Shown one piece after another: positions 15,511-24,383 of a stretch of 64,000 nt of DNA. The position numbers and the translations under genes are program-made. A model generated the notes under the pieces. That model did not search any database and had not been told where the DNA came from. It worked only from the letters and a program-made list of their open reading frames with translations. The stretch lies in the NCBI GenBank assembly GCA_964565805.1, contig CAZMGH010000003.1, forward strand, positions 1 through 64,000, written 5' to 3'. The stretch's first letter is position 1. Each line of letters starts with the position of its first letter. This DNA comes from Catenibacillus sp964565805 (lineage in GTDB: Bacteria; Bacillota; Clostridia; Lachnospirales; Lachnospiraceae).

Positions 15511-16944
15511 TTACTCACGTTTTAGCTGAGGCATTACCCAGGCTGGCATCAACGACTCATACGGATGTTCCCCCAGGCGTTCTTTCAGTTCATTTTGAGC
15601 ATCCAAAATACTCTCCGGATGTTCATACAGATCAATAGCGGTGGCAGCGAGGACCTTGGCGGCATATAGTTCCCCTTTATGCAGGATCGGACTCTTGCCC
15701 TGGGCCACAGCCTGCCAGCTGTGGAGTTGGGTGCCTGCGGCGTAGGTCGCGGCATGGAGCTGAGCCACAGGACAGATCATACTCACATCCCCCACATCGG
15801 TAGAACCGAACATTAAAGGCTCAGCTCCGATTTCCGGGACAACAAAATCATAAATTGCCCGGCCTTTATAAGGGATGACCAGATCCCGTTCGGCTTTTGT
15901 CATAGGCTGGAGTATTTCCCCAAAGGTGACATTTTTATCATCCATGGTCTTTTGAAAATCCAGCGCTTGGGACAACTCTTCCTCTGTATAAGACGGTCTG
16001 GGGATTTCCATCATATTTTTATGCATAATGTGATTCAGGCATGTGTTTGGCATCAGGCTGTTTACACCCCGGTTATATTCCACAGAAACCTGGGTCCCTG
16101 TCATCAGGGCCGCGCCTTTGGCAATATCATTCATACGCTGATACAGATCCTTGACCTGGAAGGGTAAAGGCGCCCGTAGATAGTAATAAACCGATGCATG
16201 AGACTGGACCACATTGGGAGATTTCCCTCCTGTATCCAGCACCGCATAATGGATCCTTGCGTCAGGGATGATATGCTCTCTCAAATAGTTTGTTCCTACA
16301 TTCATCAGTTCTACTGCGTCCAGAGCGCTCCTACCCATATAAGCCAGTCCCGCGGCATGAGCGCTGACGCCGGTAAAACGATAGGTCGCAGAAATATTGG
16401 CCAGACATCTTCCGGTGAATAATCCGTTATTATCTGCCGGATGCCAGGTCAGCGCGCAGTCTACCCCATCAAAGGCTCCATCGCGGACCATAAATACCTT
16501 CCCTGATCCGCCTTCCTCGCCGGGGCATCCGAAGTAGATCACTGTGCCTTCCCGTCCGGAGATTTCCAGATACTTTTTTATCGCTGCAGCGGCGGCAGCT
16601 GAAGCGCTTCCAAGAGCATGGTGCCCGCAGCCATGTCCCAGAGACTGTCCGGCAGCCGGACGTTTTTCAAGGCATCCGCTTTCCTGGCTTAATCCATCCA
16701 GGGCGTCAAACTCGCCTAAAATTCCAATCACCGGATGACCGTGACCGTAAACGCAGCGAAAAGCGGTAGGAATGTCCGCCAGATTTTTTTCAATGGAAAA
16801 ACCGGCAGACGCGAGAAATCCGCATAACCGCTCCATAGATTCATATTCGTTAAACGCGATTTCCGGATGGTCCCATATATCATCTGACAGGGAAAAAAGT
16901 TCCTGCTGGATCTGTTCAAGAAATTCCATGATCTTTTTTTTCAT
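15511..16944 (-). CDS. M20D amidohydrolase, AbgB-like
   Basis: A 477-residue zinc-dependent amidohydrolase of the M20 family. Visible are HPEIAFNEYES, the metal-binding cluster LGHGCGHHALGSAS, GCPGEEGGSGKVFMV and ALTWHPADNN, with an interrupted dimerisation domain (SAHAAGLAYMGRSALDAVELM). The closest remembered family is AbgB (p-aminobenzoyl-glutamate hydrolase subunit B) and its indole-acyl/N-acyl amino acid relatives. No AbgA partner is present. It lies 20 bases after GH1 and 55 before the ROK kinase, so its substrate is probably an amide released from the imported glycoside. Confidence 0.87.
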   Translation of the reverse strand: MKKKIMEFLEQIQQELFSLSDDIWDHPEIAFNEYESMERLCGFLASAGFSIEKNLADIPTAFRCVYGHGHPVIGILGEFDALDGLSQESGCLEKRPAAGQSLGHGCGHHALGSASAAAAAAIKKYLEISGREGTVIYFGCPGEEGGSGKVFMVRDGAFDGVDCALTWHPADNNGLFTGRCLANISATYRFTGVSAHAAGLAYMGRSALDAVELMNVGTNYLREHIIPDARIHYAVLDTGGKSPNVVQSHASVYYYLRAPLPFQVKDLYQRMNDIAKGAALMTGTQVSVEYNRGVNSLMPNTCLNHIMHKNMMEIPRPSYTEEELSQALDFQKTMDDKNVTFGEILQPMTKAERDLVIPYKGRAIYDFVVPEIGAEPLMFGSTDVGDVSMICPVAQLHAATYAAGTQLHSWQAVAQGKSPILHKGELYAAKVLAATAIDLYEHPESILDAQNELKERLGEHPYESLMPAWVMPQLKRE

Positions 16945-16964
16945 GTTATCACCCCTTGTTCTTA

Positions 16965-18425
16965 TTAGTCAATATCTTCACCATTAGACGCGATACATTT
17001 TTTGTACCAGAAAAATGAATCTTTCCGGTACCGGCGATTACTGCCTTTTCCTTCTTCATCCCGATCCACGTAGATCACGCCGTAACGTTTGCTCATTTCA
17101 ATAGTTCCACAGGAAACAATATCAATGATCCCCCACATGGTATATCCCATCAGCTCCACCCCGTCATTGATTGCCTCTTTCATCTGTTTTATATGCGTTT
17201 TAAGGTAATCAATACGGTAATCATCATGGATATGGCCATCTTCTGATAATATATCATACGCTCCAATTCCGTTTTCCGCAATAAAAATCGGAAGCTGATA
17301 CCGGTCATACATGTCATTTAATGAAATCCTCAGGCCAATAGGATCGATCTGCCATCCCCACGCGCTTTTTTTCAGATAAGGATTTCTATTTCCGGATACA
17401 AGATTTCCCCCGGTTTTTTCATAATTGGGATCTGTAGATGCTACCATGGACATATAATAGGAAAATGCCAGAAAATCCACTCTGTTATTTGCAAGTATTT
17501 CATCATCTCCAGGCTCTTTATGTATATGGACATTTAATTCTTCAAACATACGCTGTGTATACGATGGATATTTTCCCCTGGCCATAACATCTGTATAAAA
17601 ATAATTTTTATAATTTTCATCCAGGACTTTCTGCATCACATCTTCCGGACGGCAGGTCGCCGGATAAGTTGTAAAACGGGCGATCATCCCGCCAATCTTT
17701 ACATCAGGGAGCAGTTCTTTGGCACATTTTATTGCCAGGGCATTTGCAAGAAATTGATGATGAGTACATTGAAAAATAGCGCTCATATAATCTTCCTCTT
17801 GATCCTGAATCAGACAGCACCCATTATAAGGATTAAAACGGGCGCAGTTGATTTCATTAAAGGGCAGCCAATAATCCACCAGTGATCCCAGGCGTTTAAA
17901 AAGTGTTTCCGCATACCGCACATAAAAGTCTATGAGCTTACGATTTTTCCAGCCGCCGTATTTTGTGATCAAAGAAACCGGAATATCATAATGAAGAATT
18001 GTCGCAAAGACTTTCATTCCATGACGGCGACACTCTTGAAATAAATCCTCGTAAAATCTCAGGCCTTCTTCATTAGGCTCCGGATCGTCTCCATTAGGAT
18101 AAATTCTTGCCCAGCAGATGGATGTACGAAATACCTTAAGTCCCATCTCAGCCAGCATAGCAAGATCTTCCTTATAACGGTGATAAAAATCAATCCCCCA
18201 CCGAAAAGGGTAATGGGTGATGTCTGTAGCCTTCAGCGCCTCTTTAAAATGCTCTGAAGTCATGTTTATGTTGCGGTTTTCATCTCTCTCCTGTCTGGAC
18301 CACTGTTTATTAAAATAGCGCAGATCCTGACTGTCCAGTCCTTTTCCACCTTCATTCCAGGCGCCATCGGCCTGAGATGCGGCTATGGCGCCGCCCCACA
18401 TAAAATCATCCGGAAACCTCTTCAT
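16965..18425 (-). CDS. Glycoside hydrolase family 1 beta-glycosidase
   Basis: A 486-residue GH1 enzyme hydrolysing a beta-glucoside or 6-phospho-beta-glucoside. It shows the N-terminal signature FPDDFMWGGAIAASQADGAW, the acid/base glutamate in LPFNEINC and the nucleophile glutamate in IFIAENGIG. The C-terminal MGYTMWGIIDIVS segment is typical. GH1 enzymes linked to PTS use phosphorylated substrates, but here the neighbours are an ABC importer and a ROK kinase, so an unphosphorylated beta-glycoside is as likely. No signal peptide, hence cytoplasmic. It is the first catabolic gene after oppF (45-base gap). Confidence 0.9.
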   Translation of the reverse strand: MKRFPDDFMWGGAIAASQADGAWNEGGKGLDSQDLRYFNKQWSRQERDENRNINMTSEHFKEALKATDITHYPFRWGIDFYHRYKEDLAMLAEMGLKVFRTSICWARIYPNGDDPEPNEEGLRFYEDLFQECRRHGMKVFATILHYDIPVSLITKYGGWKNRKLIDFYVRYAETLFKRLGSLVDYWLPFNEINCARFNPYNGCCLIQDQEEDYMSAIFQCTHHQFLANALAIKCAKELLPDVKIGGMIARFTTYPATCRPEDVMQKVLDENYKNYFYTDVMARGKYPSYTQRMFEELNVHIHKEPGDDEILANNRVDFLAFSYYMSMVASTDPNYEKTGGNLVSGNRNPYLKKSAWGWQIDPIGLRISLNDMYDRYQLPIFIAENGIGAYDILSEDGHIHDDYRIDYLKTHIKQMKEAINDGVELMGYTMWGIIDIVSCGTIEMSKRYGVIYVDRDEEGKGSNRRYRKDSFFWYKKCIASNGEDID

Positions 18426-18470
18426 CTCTTCCGAACCTCTCTTTCTTTTTTATCTGCATTTTTCAGAAAC

Positions 18471-19457
18471 CTATTCATCTGGATCTTCATACAAAAGACA
18501 TGCTACTTTATGTCCCTGGGAAATTTCCTTTAACTTGGGCTTTGTCTGTGAACATTTTTCGCAGGCCTTCGGACAGCGCGTCCGAAATACACATCCGGAT
18601 GGAGGATTGATCGGTGATGGAAGATCTCCGTTTAATATGATCCTGTCTTTTTTTAAATGAGGATTTGTAACAGGCACAGCGGATAAAAGCGCCTGGCTGT
18701 AAGGATGTTTTGTATTTGCGAATAATTCATCCGTATCTGCCTCTTCTACTAAATGTCCAAGATACATTACGCCTATACGGTCGGATATATAACGAATAAC
18801 GCTCATATCATGGGCAATAAACAAATATGTCAGTTTTCCTTCCCTCTGCAGGGACTGAAGCAGATTAATGATCTGAGCCTGAATGGACACATCCAGAGCA
18901 GAGACAGGTTCATCACAGATAATGATCTGGGGATTCAGGATCAAGGCCCTGGCCAGTCCGATCCTTTGGCGCTGTCCTCCGGAAAATTCATGGGGATACC
19001 GGTAAAAATGTTCCGGCTGAAGGCCTACTTTATCCAGGATTTTCATAGCCAGATACATACGTTCTTCTTTTGTACCTATATTCTGGATAGCCAACACTTC
19101 CATTAAAATATTCCCAACACGCTGGCGGGGATCCAGAGAAGTATAAGGATCCTGGAAAACCATTTGGATCCGGCTCCGGCACTTACGCATTTCCTTCTTG
19201 TCCATAGACACAATATCACGTCCATTTAGTTGGATGGAGCCGCTGGTCGGGTCTAAAAGGCGGATAAGCGTCCGGCCCAAAGTACTTTTCCCACACCCGG
19301 ATTCTCCTACCAGACCATAAGTCTCTCCTTCGTATAATGTTAATGATACGCCGTCCACTGCCCTGACAATTCCCACTTTATTGCCAAGATCTCCTTTAAT
19401 TTTAAAATATTTGCATACGTTCTCAGCCTTAAGCACTGCTTTATTTCCTTTATCCAT
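18471..19457 (-). CDS. oppF: Oligopeptide-type ABC transporter ATPase OppF/DppF
   Basis: A 328-residue ATPase with Walker A GESGCGKST, signature FSGGQRQRIGLA, Walker B IIICDEPVSALD and the C-terminal Cys-rich OPP/DPP domain (GCVFRTRCPKACEKC) that may bind an Fe-S cluster. I start it at the ATG at 19457, 5 bases after GGAGG; the frame upstream to 19574 lies within oppD. It is 13 bases after oppD. With OppD it powers the importer. Confidence 0.92.
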   Translation of the reverse strand: MDKGNKAVLKAENVCKYFKIKGDLGNKVGIVRAVDGVSLTLYEGETYGLVGESGCGKSTLGRTLIRLLDPTSGSIQLNGRDIVSMDKKEMRKCRSRIQMVFQDPYTSLDPRQRVGNILMEVLAIQNIGTKEERMYLAMKILDKVGLQPEHFYRYPHEFSGGQRQRIGLARALILNPQIIICDEPVSALDVSIQAQIINLLQSLQREGKLTYLFIAHDMSVIRYISDRIGVMYLGHLVEEADTDELFANTKHPYSQALLSAVPVTNPHLKKDRIILNGDLPSPINPPSGCVFRTRCPKACEKCSQTKPKLKEISQGHKVACLLYEDPDE

Positions 19458-19470
19458 AGGAACCTCCTCT

Positions 19471-20445
19471 TCACTTATATTTCCAGCAGCGCACCGACTG
19501 CCGGTCTGATAGCCGGATAAGAGGGGGCATCTGCTCCTTACATTGATCGCAGGTATATTCACATCGCCTGGCAAACCTGCAGCCTGAAGGTATCTGACTT
19601 AATAAAGGAACTGTTCCCGGAATTGTATGCAACGTTTTTGTCCTGTCTCCGTCAAGACTGGGGATAGACTGGAGCAGACCTAACGTATACGGATGCTTGG
19701 GATGATCAAATAAGTCATAAACAGATGCTTCCTCCACGATCTGACCAAGATACATGACAATGACCCGGCTGCATGTTTCCGCAACGACTCCCAGATCATG
19801 AGTAATGAGCATGACGCCCATTTCCAACTGATGATTCAGTTTTACGATCAAATCCATGATCTGTGCCTGTATGGTTACATCCAGAGCCGTCGTCGGTTCA
19901 TCGGCAATAAGCAGTTCCGGACGGCAGGCGAGGGCAATGGCGATCATGACTCTTTGGCGCATGCCTCCGGATAACTCATGAGGATACTGTTTCAAGCGTT
20001 TTTCCGGAGATGGGATTCCCACCATTTTTAAAATTTCTATTGCCTGTGCCCTTGCCTGCTTCTTATCCATTTTCTGATGTATGCGCAAAGGTTCGCAGAT
20101 CTGATTCCCGATAGAAAAAACCGGATTCAGTGAACTTAACGCATCCTGAAAAACCATGGAAATCTTTTTTCCGCGAATATCCTGCATTTTTTTGTAAGGG
20201 AGCTTTAGAAGATCCTCCCCGTCAAGGAAAATCTCGCCTTCATAGCTTGCCGTATATTTTTCATCATAAAGCCTTAAAACCGACTGGGAGGTTACGCTTT
20301 TGCCGCATCCGGACTCTCCTACGATCCCAAGGATCTCTCCCCGATATACATTAAAGTTAATACCGTCAATAGCTTTTAGCGGTCCCCGTTCGGTTTTAAA
20401 TATAGTACTTAAATTTTTTACCTGTAAAATCAGCTCTTTACTCAT
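19471..20445 (-). CDS. oppD: Oligopeptide-type ABC transporter ATPase OppD/DppD
   Basis: A 324-residue ATPase with Walker A GESGCGKSV, signature LSGGMRQRVMIAIAL, Walker B LLIADEPTTALD and the C-terminal OPP/DPP signature (GCRFARRCEYTCDQC). Walker A ends in Ser-Val rather than Ser-Thr, which is common in OppD. Third position of the operon; partner of OppF in the heterodimer. Confidence 0.92.
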   Translation of the reverse strand: MSKELILQVKNLSTIFKTERGPLKAIDGINFNVYRGEILGIVGESGCGKSVTSQSVLRLYDEKYTASYEGEIFLDGEDLLKLPYKKMQDIRGKKISMVFQDALSSLNPVFSIGNQICEPLRIHQKMDKKQARAQAIEILKMVGIPSPEKRLKQYPHELSGGMRQRVMIAIALACRPELLIADEPTTALDVTIQAQIMDLIVKLNHQLEMGVMLITHDLGVVAETCSRVIVMYLGQIVEEASVYDLFDHPKHPYTLGLLQSIPSLDGDRTKTLHTIPGTVPLLSQIPSGCRFARRCEYTCDQCKEQMPPLIRLSDRQSVRCWKYK

Positions 20446-20477
20446 TTTCTTATGCCTCCGTAGGATCTGTTTAAAAT

Positions 20478-21395
20478 CTAATTAGACAGCGGATCCAGGA
20501 AATCTCTTAACCCATCCCCAAGAAGATTTAGACCAAGTACCGTTAAAGCTGTAAAAATCCCCGGGAAAACCACAAGCCACCAGGCGGTAGATACATAAGT
20601 CATCCCTTCATTTAAAACGCTTCCCCAGCTGGGAACCGACTGAGGGACACCAGCGCCTAAAAAACTTAATGACGCTTCTGCCAATATTGCCGTCGCAAAA
20701 TTGAAAGTCATCTGTACGATCACTGGAGATAAAATATTCGGCGCCATATGCTTCCATATGATCCTGGATTTCTTCGCGCCTAACGATTCCATAGCTTCAA
20801 TATATGTCTGTTCCCGTACAACCAGGGCCTGGGAACGGGAAAGCCTGGCAATGCCCGGGATACATACGATGGTCAGGGATATGAGTACATTTCTCAGAGA
20901 AGCCCCCATCGCTGCCATAAGACATATCGCCATGAGAATATTGGGGATTGCTTTCATCGCGTCACAGACACGCATCAATATATTATCTAAAACTTTATTT
21001 GTACTGGCATAAAGCCCTACGACCATACCTATGACCATGGATACAATGGACACGAAAGCTCCCACGATCAAAGATATACGCGCGCCATAAACAACGCTGG
21101 TAAATACGTCCCTGCCCATGGAATCTGTGCCAAACCAATGATTTGCGCTTGGCCCCTGAAGCCGGTCGACAACAACCATTTCATTAGGCTCATAAGGCGC
21201 GATCCAGGGGGCGAAGACAGCGATAATGACCATAATAACAACGATGATCAAACCGGCTACAGAAAGTTTATTTTTAAAAAAGGACCGGGTCTTGATCTTG
21301 CGCTGTTCCTCTAAAAGGTTTTTTCGTATCTTCTTTAGGTTTTCCTGCATAATATCAGCGTCAGGAATCGCGGATGATGTAGCATTTTTGTCCAT
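20478..21395 (-). CDS. oppC: Oligopeptide-type ABC transporter permease OppC/DppC
   Basis: A 305-residue inner membrane permease. A short cytoplasmic N-terminus is followed by TM1 (LSVAGLIIVVIMVIIAVFAPW), the family segment NHWFGTDSMGRDVFTSVVYGARISL, and the EAA coupling loop IEAMESLGAKKSRIIWKHMAPN. About six membrane segments. 14 bases separate it from oppB. It forms the pore with OppB. Confidence 0.92.
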   Translation of the reverse strand: MDKNATSSAIPDADIMQENLKKIRKNLLEEQRKIKTRSFFKNKLSVAGLIIVVIMVIIAVFAPWIAPYEPNEMVVVDRLQGPSANHWFGTDSMGRDVFTSVVYGARISLIVGAFVSIVSMVIGMVVGLYASTNKVLDNILMRVCDAMKAIPNILMAICLMAAMGASLRNVLISLTIVCIPGIARLSRSQALVVREQTYIEAMESLGAKKSRIIWKHMAPNILSPVIVQMTFNFATAILAEASLSFLGAGVPQSVPSWGSVLNEGMTYVSTAWWLVVFPGIFTALTVLGLNLLGDGLRDFLDPLSN

Positions 21396-21409
21396 GATTT
21401 CCCCCCTCC

Positions 21410-22354
21410 TTAACTTAAACGTATCCTTGGATCGATCAGACCATAGATAAGATCCACGACTAAACTGATCCCTACATTTATGACTGCGATGACCAGAACA
21501 ACGCCCTGGATAACTTCGTAATCCCGGCGGCCAATGGAAGATACGATCAGGGAACCCATACCTGGGATTCCAAAAAGTGTTTCAATAACAGCAGATCCGG
21601 ATAAAATAGCAATAAGGCTCTGACCGATGATCGTTGTTATAGAAACAAGAGAATTTCGTAATCCGTGTTTGACCAGGAGGAAAAATTCTTTCACACCTTT
21701 AGCTTTAGCCATTTTCATATAATCACTGTTAAGGACTTCCAGCATAGAAGCCTTTGTCATACGCATCATCAAAGCAGCCTGAGTAAATCCCAGCGCGATT
21801 CCCGGCAGTATCAAATATCGGATATGTTGCCAAAATCCATCCGTAATCGGTCTATATCCGGATACCGGAAGCAGCCTTAACTGTACACAGATAAGCATCA
21901 TTAACAAAAGTCCCAGTAAAAATCCCGGAATGGATATACCTGCCAGAGAAATACCATTCACCAGAAAATCTACAAATGTTCCTCTTTTTTTAGCGCCCAG
22001 GATCCCAAGGGGAATAGCTACAATCAAAGCTACGATCATAGCAATGACTGACAGGGACAATGTAGGCGCAAAACGGCTGGCCAAAACGCTGGTCACCGGC
22101 TCATTTCCAATAACAGAATTGCCCAGATCTCCATGCAATACTCCGTTTAGCCAGTTGAGATACTGCAGCGGCAGCGGATCATTTAAACCCATTTGTTCAG
22201 TCAGCGCAGCTATATCTTCCGGACTTGCATTGTCACCCAGCATTAATGCCGCAGGATTGCCCGGCGTCAGGTGTACAAGAGAAAATACTATAATTGACAC
22301 AATAAAAAGTACAGGTATAAGGGTTAATATTCGTTTAATAATATACTTTTTCAT
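21410..22354 (-). CDS. oppB: Oligopeptide-type ABC transporter permease OppB/DppB
   Basis: A 314-residue permease with the typical N-terminus KYIIKRILTLIPVLFIVSIIVFSL followed by HLTPGNPAALMLGDNAS, six membrane segments and the coupling loop YMKMAKAKGVKEFFLLVKHGLRNSL. The C-terminus LIYGLIDPRIRLS is standard. It is separated from oppA by a transcription attenuator (22373-22428). Confidence 0.92.
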   Translation of the reverse strand: MKKYIIKRILTLIPVLFIVSIIVFSLVHLTPGNPAALMLGDNASPEDIAALTEQMGLNDPLPLQYLNWLNGVLHGDLGNSVIGNEPVTSVLASRFAPTLSLSVIAMIVALIVAIPLGILGAKKRGTFVDFLVNGISLAGISIPGFLLGLLLMMLICVQLRLLPVSGYRPITDGFWQHIRYLILPGIALGFTQAALMMRMTKASMLEVLNSDYMKMAKAKGVKEFFLLVKHGLRNSLVSITTIIGQSLIAILSGSAVIETLFGIPGMGSLIVSSIGRRDYEVIQGVVLVIAVINVGISLVVDLIYGLIDPRIRLS

Positions 22355-22372
22355 AAATCAGGCTCCTATTTA

Positions 22373-22428
22373 TAAAAGACCGCAGATCACCTTCCGGTCC
22401 TTCTTTTCTGCCTTTATGATCTGCGGCC
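22373..22428 (-). terminator. Attenuating terminator between oppA and oppB
   Basis: A 12-bp stem on the minus strand, GGCCGCAGATCA with TGATCTGCGGTC (one G-U pair), has a 27-base loop and is followed by TTTTATAA. It lies in the 95-base gap after oppA. Partial termination here would give more binding protein than permease, as is common in ABC importers. Confidence 0.75.
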
Positions 22429-22449
22429 TTTCTTTGTTATTGCATTTGT

Positions 22450-24096
22450 TTATTGCGGTACATAGGCATTCCAGTAATATCCGCCATTAAAATAGATAAC
22501 GCCCTCTAAATGACTGTTCATGACATCATGGGATACATAATGTCCGAGACTGATGACCGGCAGATATTCTTCCCAGCAATACTGCTGTATATCTACCCAG
22601 GCAACAGCGGCTTCATCTAATGTAAGAGAATTGTTATAAACAGCCCACAGATCATCTAAGCCGGAATCACTGGTCCATCCCGGTGTATCTTCACTAAAAT
22701 AAGACCTTAACGAAGGAACCGGCGTTGTGGAATAACTGCTGATAAACAGATCATAACGGTCAGGATCTGTACGGTACTCTGTAAACGTTCCCCAATCTAC
22801 AGTTGTCATTTCGCAATCAATGCCTGCAGCTTCAAGCTCCTGCTCTAAAACGCTGCCGATCTTATCAAAGTTATTATCGCTGGATGCAAGAATCTGAAGA
22901 GTTTCTCCGTTATATCCGGCTGCTTCCAAATATTGGGCGGCAGCTTCTGTATCCATAGTTCCGTAGTATTCACTGCCTGCGTCAGAATACCAAAGGGGTT
23001 GAGTTGACTCCATATAGCTTGCGTTTAAAGTATAGCTGTTTCCATAAGAAACCATCATAAGCTCTTCCGGATTAACAATGGCGTTAATGGCTTTTCGCAT
23101 GTTCACATCGGAACAGAGACCGGACTGCTTATTAAAGACAATAGCTACCTGACCGCCTTCTTCTTCATACTCCAAAGTAATATCCTCGTAACTTTCCAAT
23201 GTGGTCAACATAGCATCTGATACATTTGCGGAATCATACTGACCGGTTTGAAGTCCGGCAACACGTGTTGCCTCCTCCCCTACGACCCAGGCGCATATTG
23301 CAGGCGTATATGCATGTTTATATCCAGCCCACCCATCGCAAGGCTCATCTGGATCTCCATAAGGAGAATAATCCTCAAAACGTTCCAGCATAGTGTATTG
23401 ATCGGTTACAGTTTCAGTCAGCATATAGGGGCCTGTACCGATAATTTCAGTCATGTAGCCGTCTTCTCCTTCATTTTCACAGGCCTCAGCTGTGGTGATC
23501 ACAGCTCTTTGGGATCCTGCGGCCAGCATATAAGGCAGTGTAGCGCAGGGACCATCTAAAGTGATCTTTACTGTTGAATCATCGACTTTCTCAAAGCGGG
23601 ATTCTCCAATCAAATCTTTTACCGCGCTGTAATTTTCAACCCACCGGTTCAGAGATGCTACTACATCATCAGCGTCCATTACATCTCCATTGTGAAAATT
23701 CACATTCTGGCGCAATACAAAGGTATATTCAGTGCCATCTTCGCTGACTTCATAACTTTCACACAATTCAGGTACCGGCTCAGACTCTGAATTTAATGTT
23801 AACAGCTGTTCATACACTGTACCGCACATTAAACGGATCGGTTCAGAAGATGTAATTTTATGCAGATCAAACGATGAAGGCTGAGATGTCAGTGCTATAT
23901 CAAGTTGTTCCTTAATTTGATCCGTATCTACCGCTGCCGTCTGGGCATCTTCATTTTGCTCCGAATCTGATGCCGCAGATACGGAATCATCGGCCTGTCC
24001 GGAATCTGAAGCGCCGCTCTGGCTGCACGCGGTCACGCTAATTAACATTGTGCCGGTCAACAACAGTGTCACGAATAATTTGCCTTTTTTGATCAT
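22450..24096 (-). CDS. oppA: Oligopeptide-type substrate-binding lipoprotein
   Basis: A 548-residue class C (family 5) solute-binding lipoprotein. I start it at the ATG at 24096, 6 bases after GGAGG; the longer frame to 24186 is preceded by no such site. The signal peptide ends at lipobox ISVTAC, followed by an acidic linker. Family 5 features include YTFVLRQNVNFHNGDVMDADDVVASLNRW and IIGTGPYMLTE. Family 5 proteins bind peptides, but some bind oligosaccharides. The downstream GH1 and ROK genes make a glycosylated substrate plausible. It heads the nine-gene run; I find no convincing promoter in the 220 bases upstream. Confidence 0.9.
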   Translation of the reverse strand: MIKKGKLFVTLLLTGTMLISVTACSQSGASDSGQADDSVSAASDSEQNEDAQTAAVDTDQIKEQLDIALTSQPSSFDLHKITSSEPIRLMCGTVYEQLLTLNSESEPVPELCESYEVSEDGTEYTFVLRQNVNFHNGDVMDADDVVASLNRWVENYSAVKDLIGESRFEKVDDSTVKITLDGPCATLPYMLAAGSQRAVITTAEACENEGEDGYMTEIIGTGPYMLTETVTDQYTMLERFEDYSPYGDPDEPCDGWAGYKHAYTPAICAWVVGEEATRVAGLQTGQYDSANVSDAMLTTLESYEDITLEYEEEGGQVAIVFNKQSGLCSDVNMRKAINAIVNPEELMMVSYGNSYTLNASYMESTQPLWYSDAGSEYYGTMDTEAAAQYLEAAGYNGETLQILASSDNNFDKIGSVLEQELEAAGIDCEMTTVDWGTFTEYRTDPDRYDLFISSYSTTPVPSLRSYFSEDTPGWTSDSGLDDLWAVYNNSLTLDEAAVAWVDIQQYCWEEYLPVISLGHYVSHDVMNSHLEGVIYFNGGYYWNAYVPQ

Positions 24097-24315
24097 TTTC
24101 TTACCTCCTACTAATAAATAATATCCATCTTCTACCTTACTGCTTAATTTTATCAACTCAGGTCCAATTATTCTATCAATCGTCATGTTATTTTTTGCTC
24201 TTTTGGGTATTTAAAACTTATTTTCAGCAGGTTTTTTTGTCTATTTTTACTATATAAACATGTAAGAAAAATTCCGACTTGATTTTTTTAGAGATAATGT
24301 CCATTTACAGACACA

Positions 24316-24352
24316 GAAAAAAGAGCCTGCCCATTTTCCGCTGGCAGACTCT
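24316..24352 (-). terminator. Rho-independent terminator after proA
   Basis: A 10-bp stem, AGAGTCTGCC with GGCAGGCTCT on the minus strand (one U-G pair), is followed by TTTTTT (24321-24316). It lies 30 bases after the proA stop and upstream of the opp operon. Confidence 0.9.
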
Positions 24353-24383
24353 TTATATAAAAAAGATATATTATTTTTCAGAA

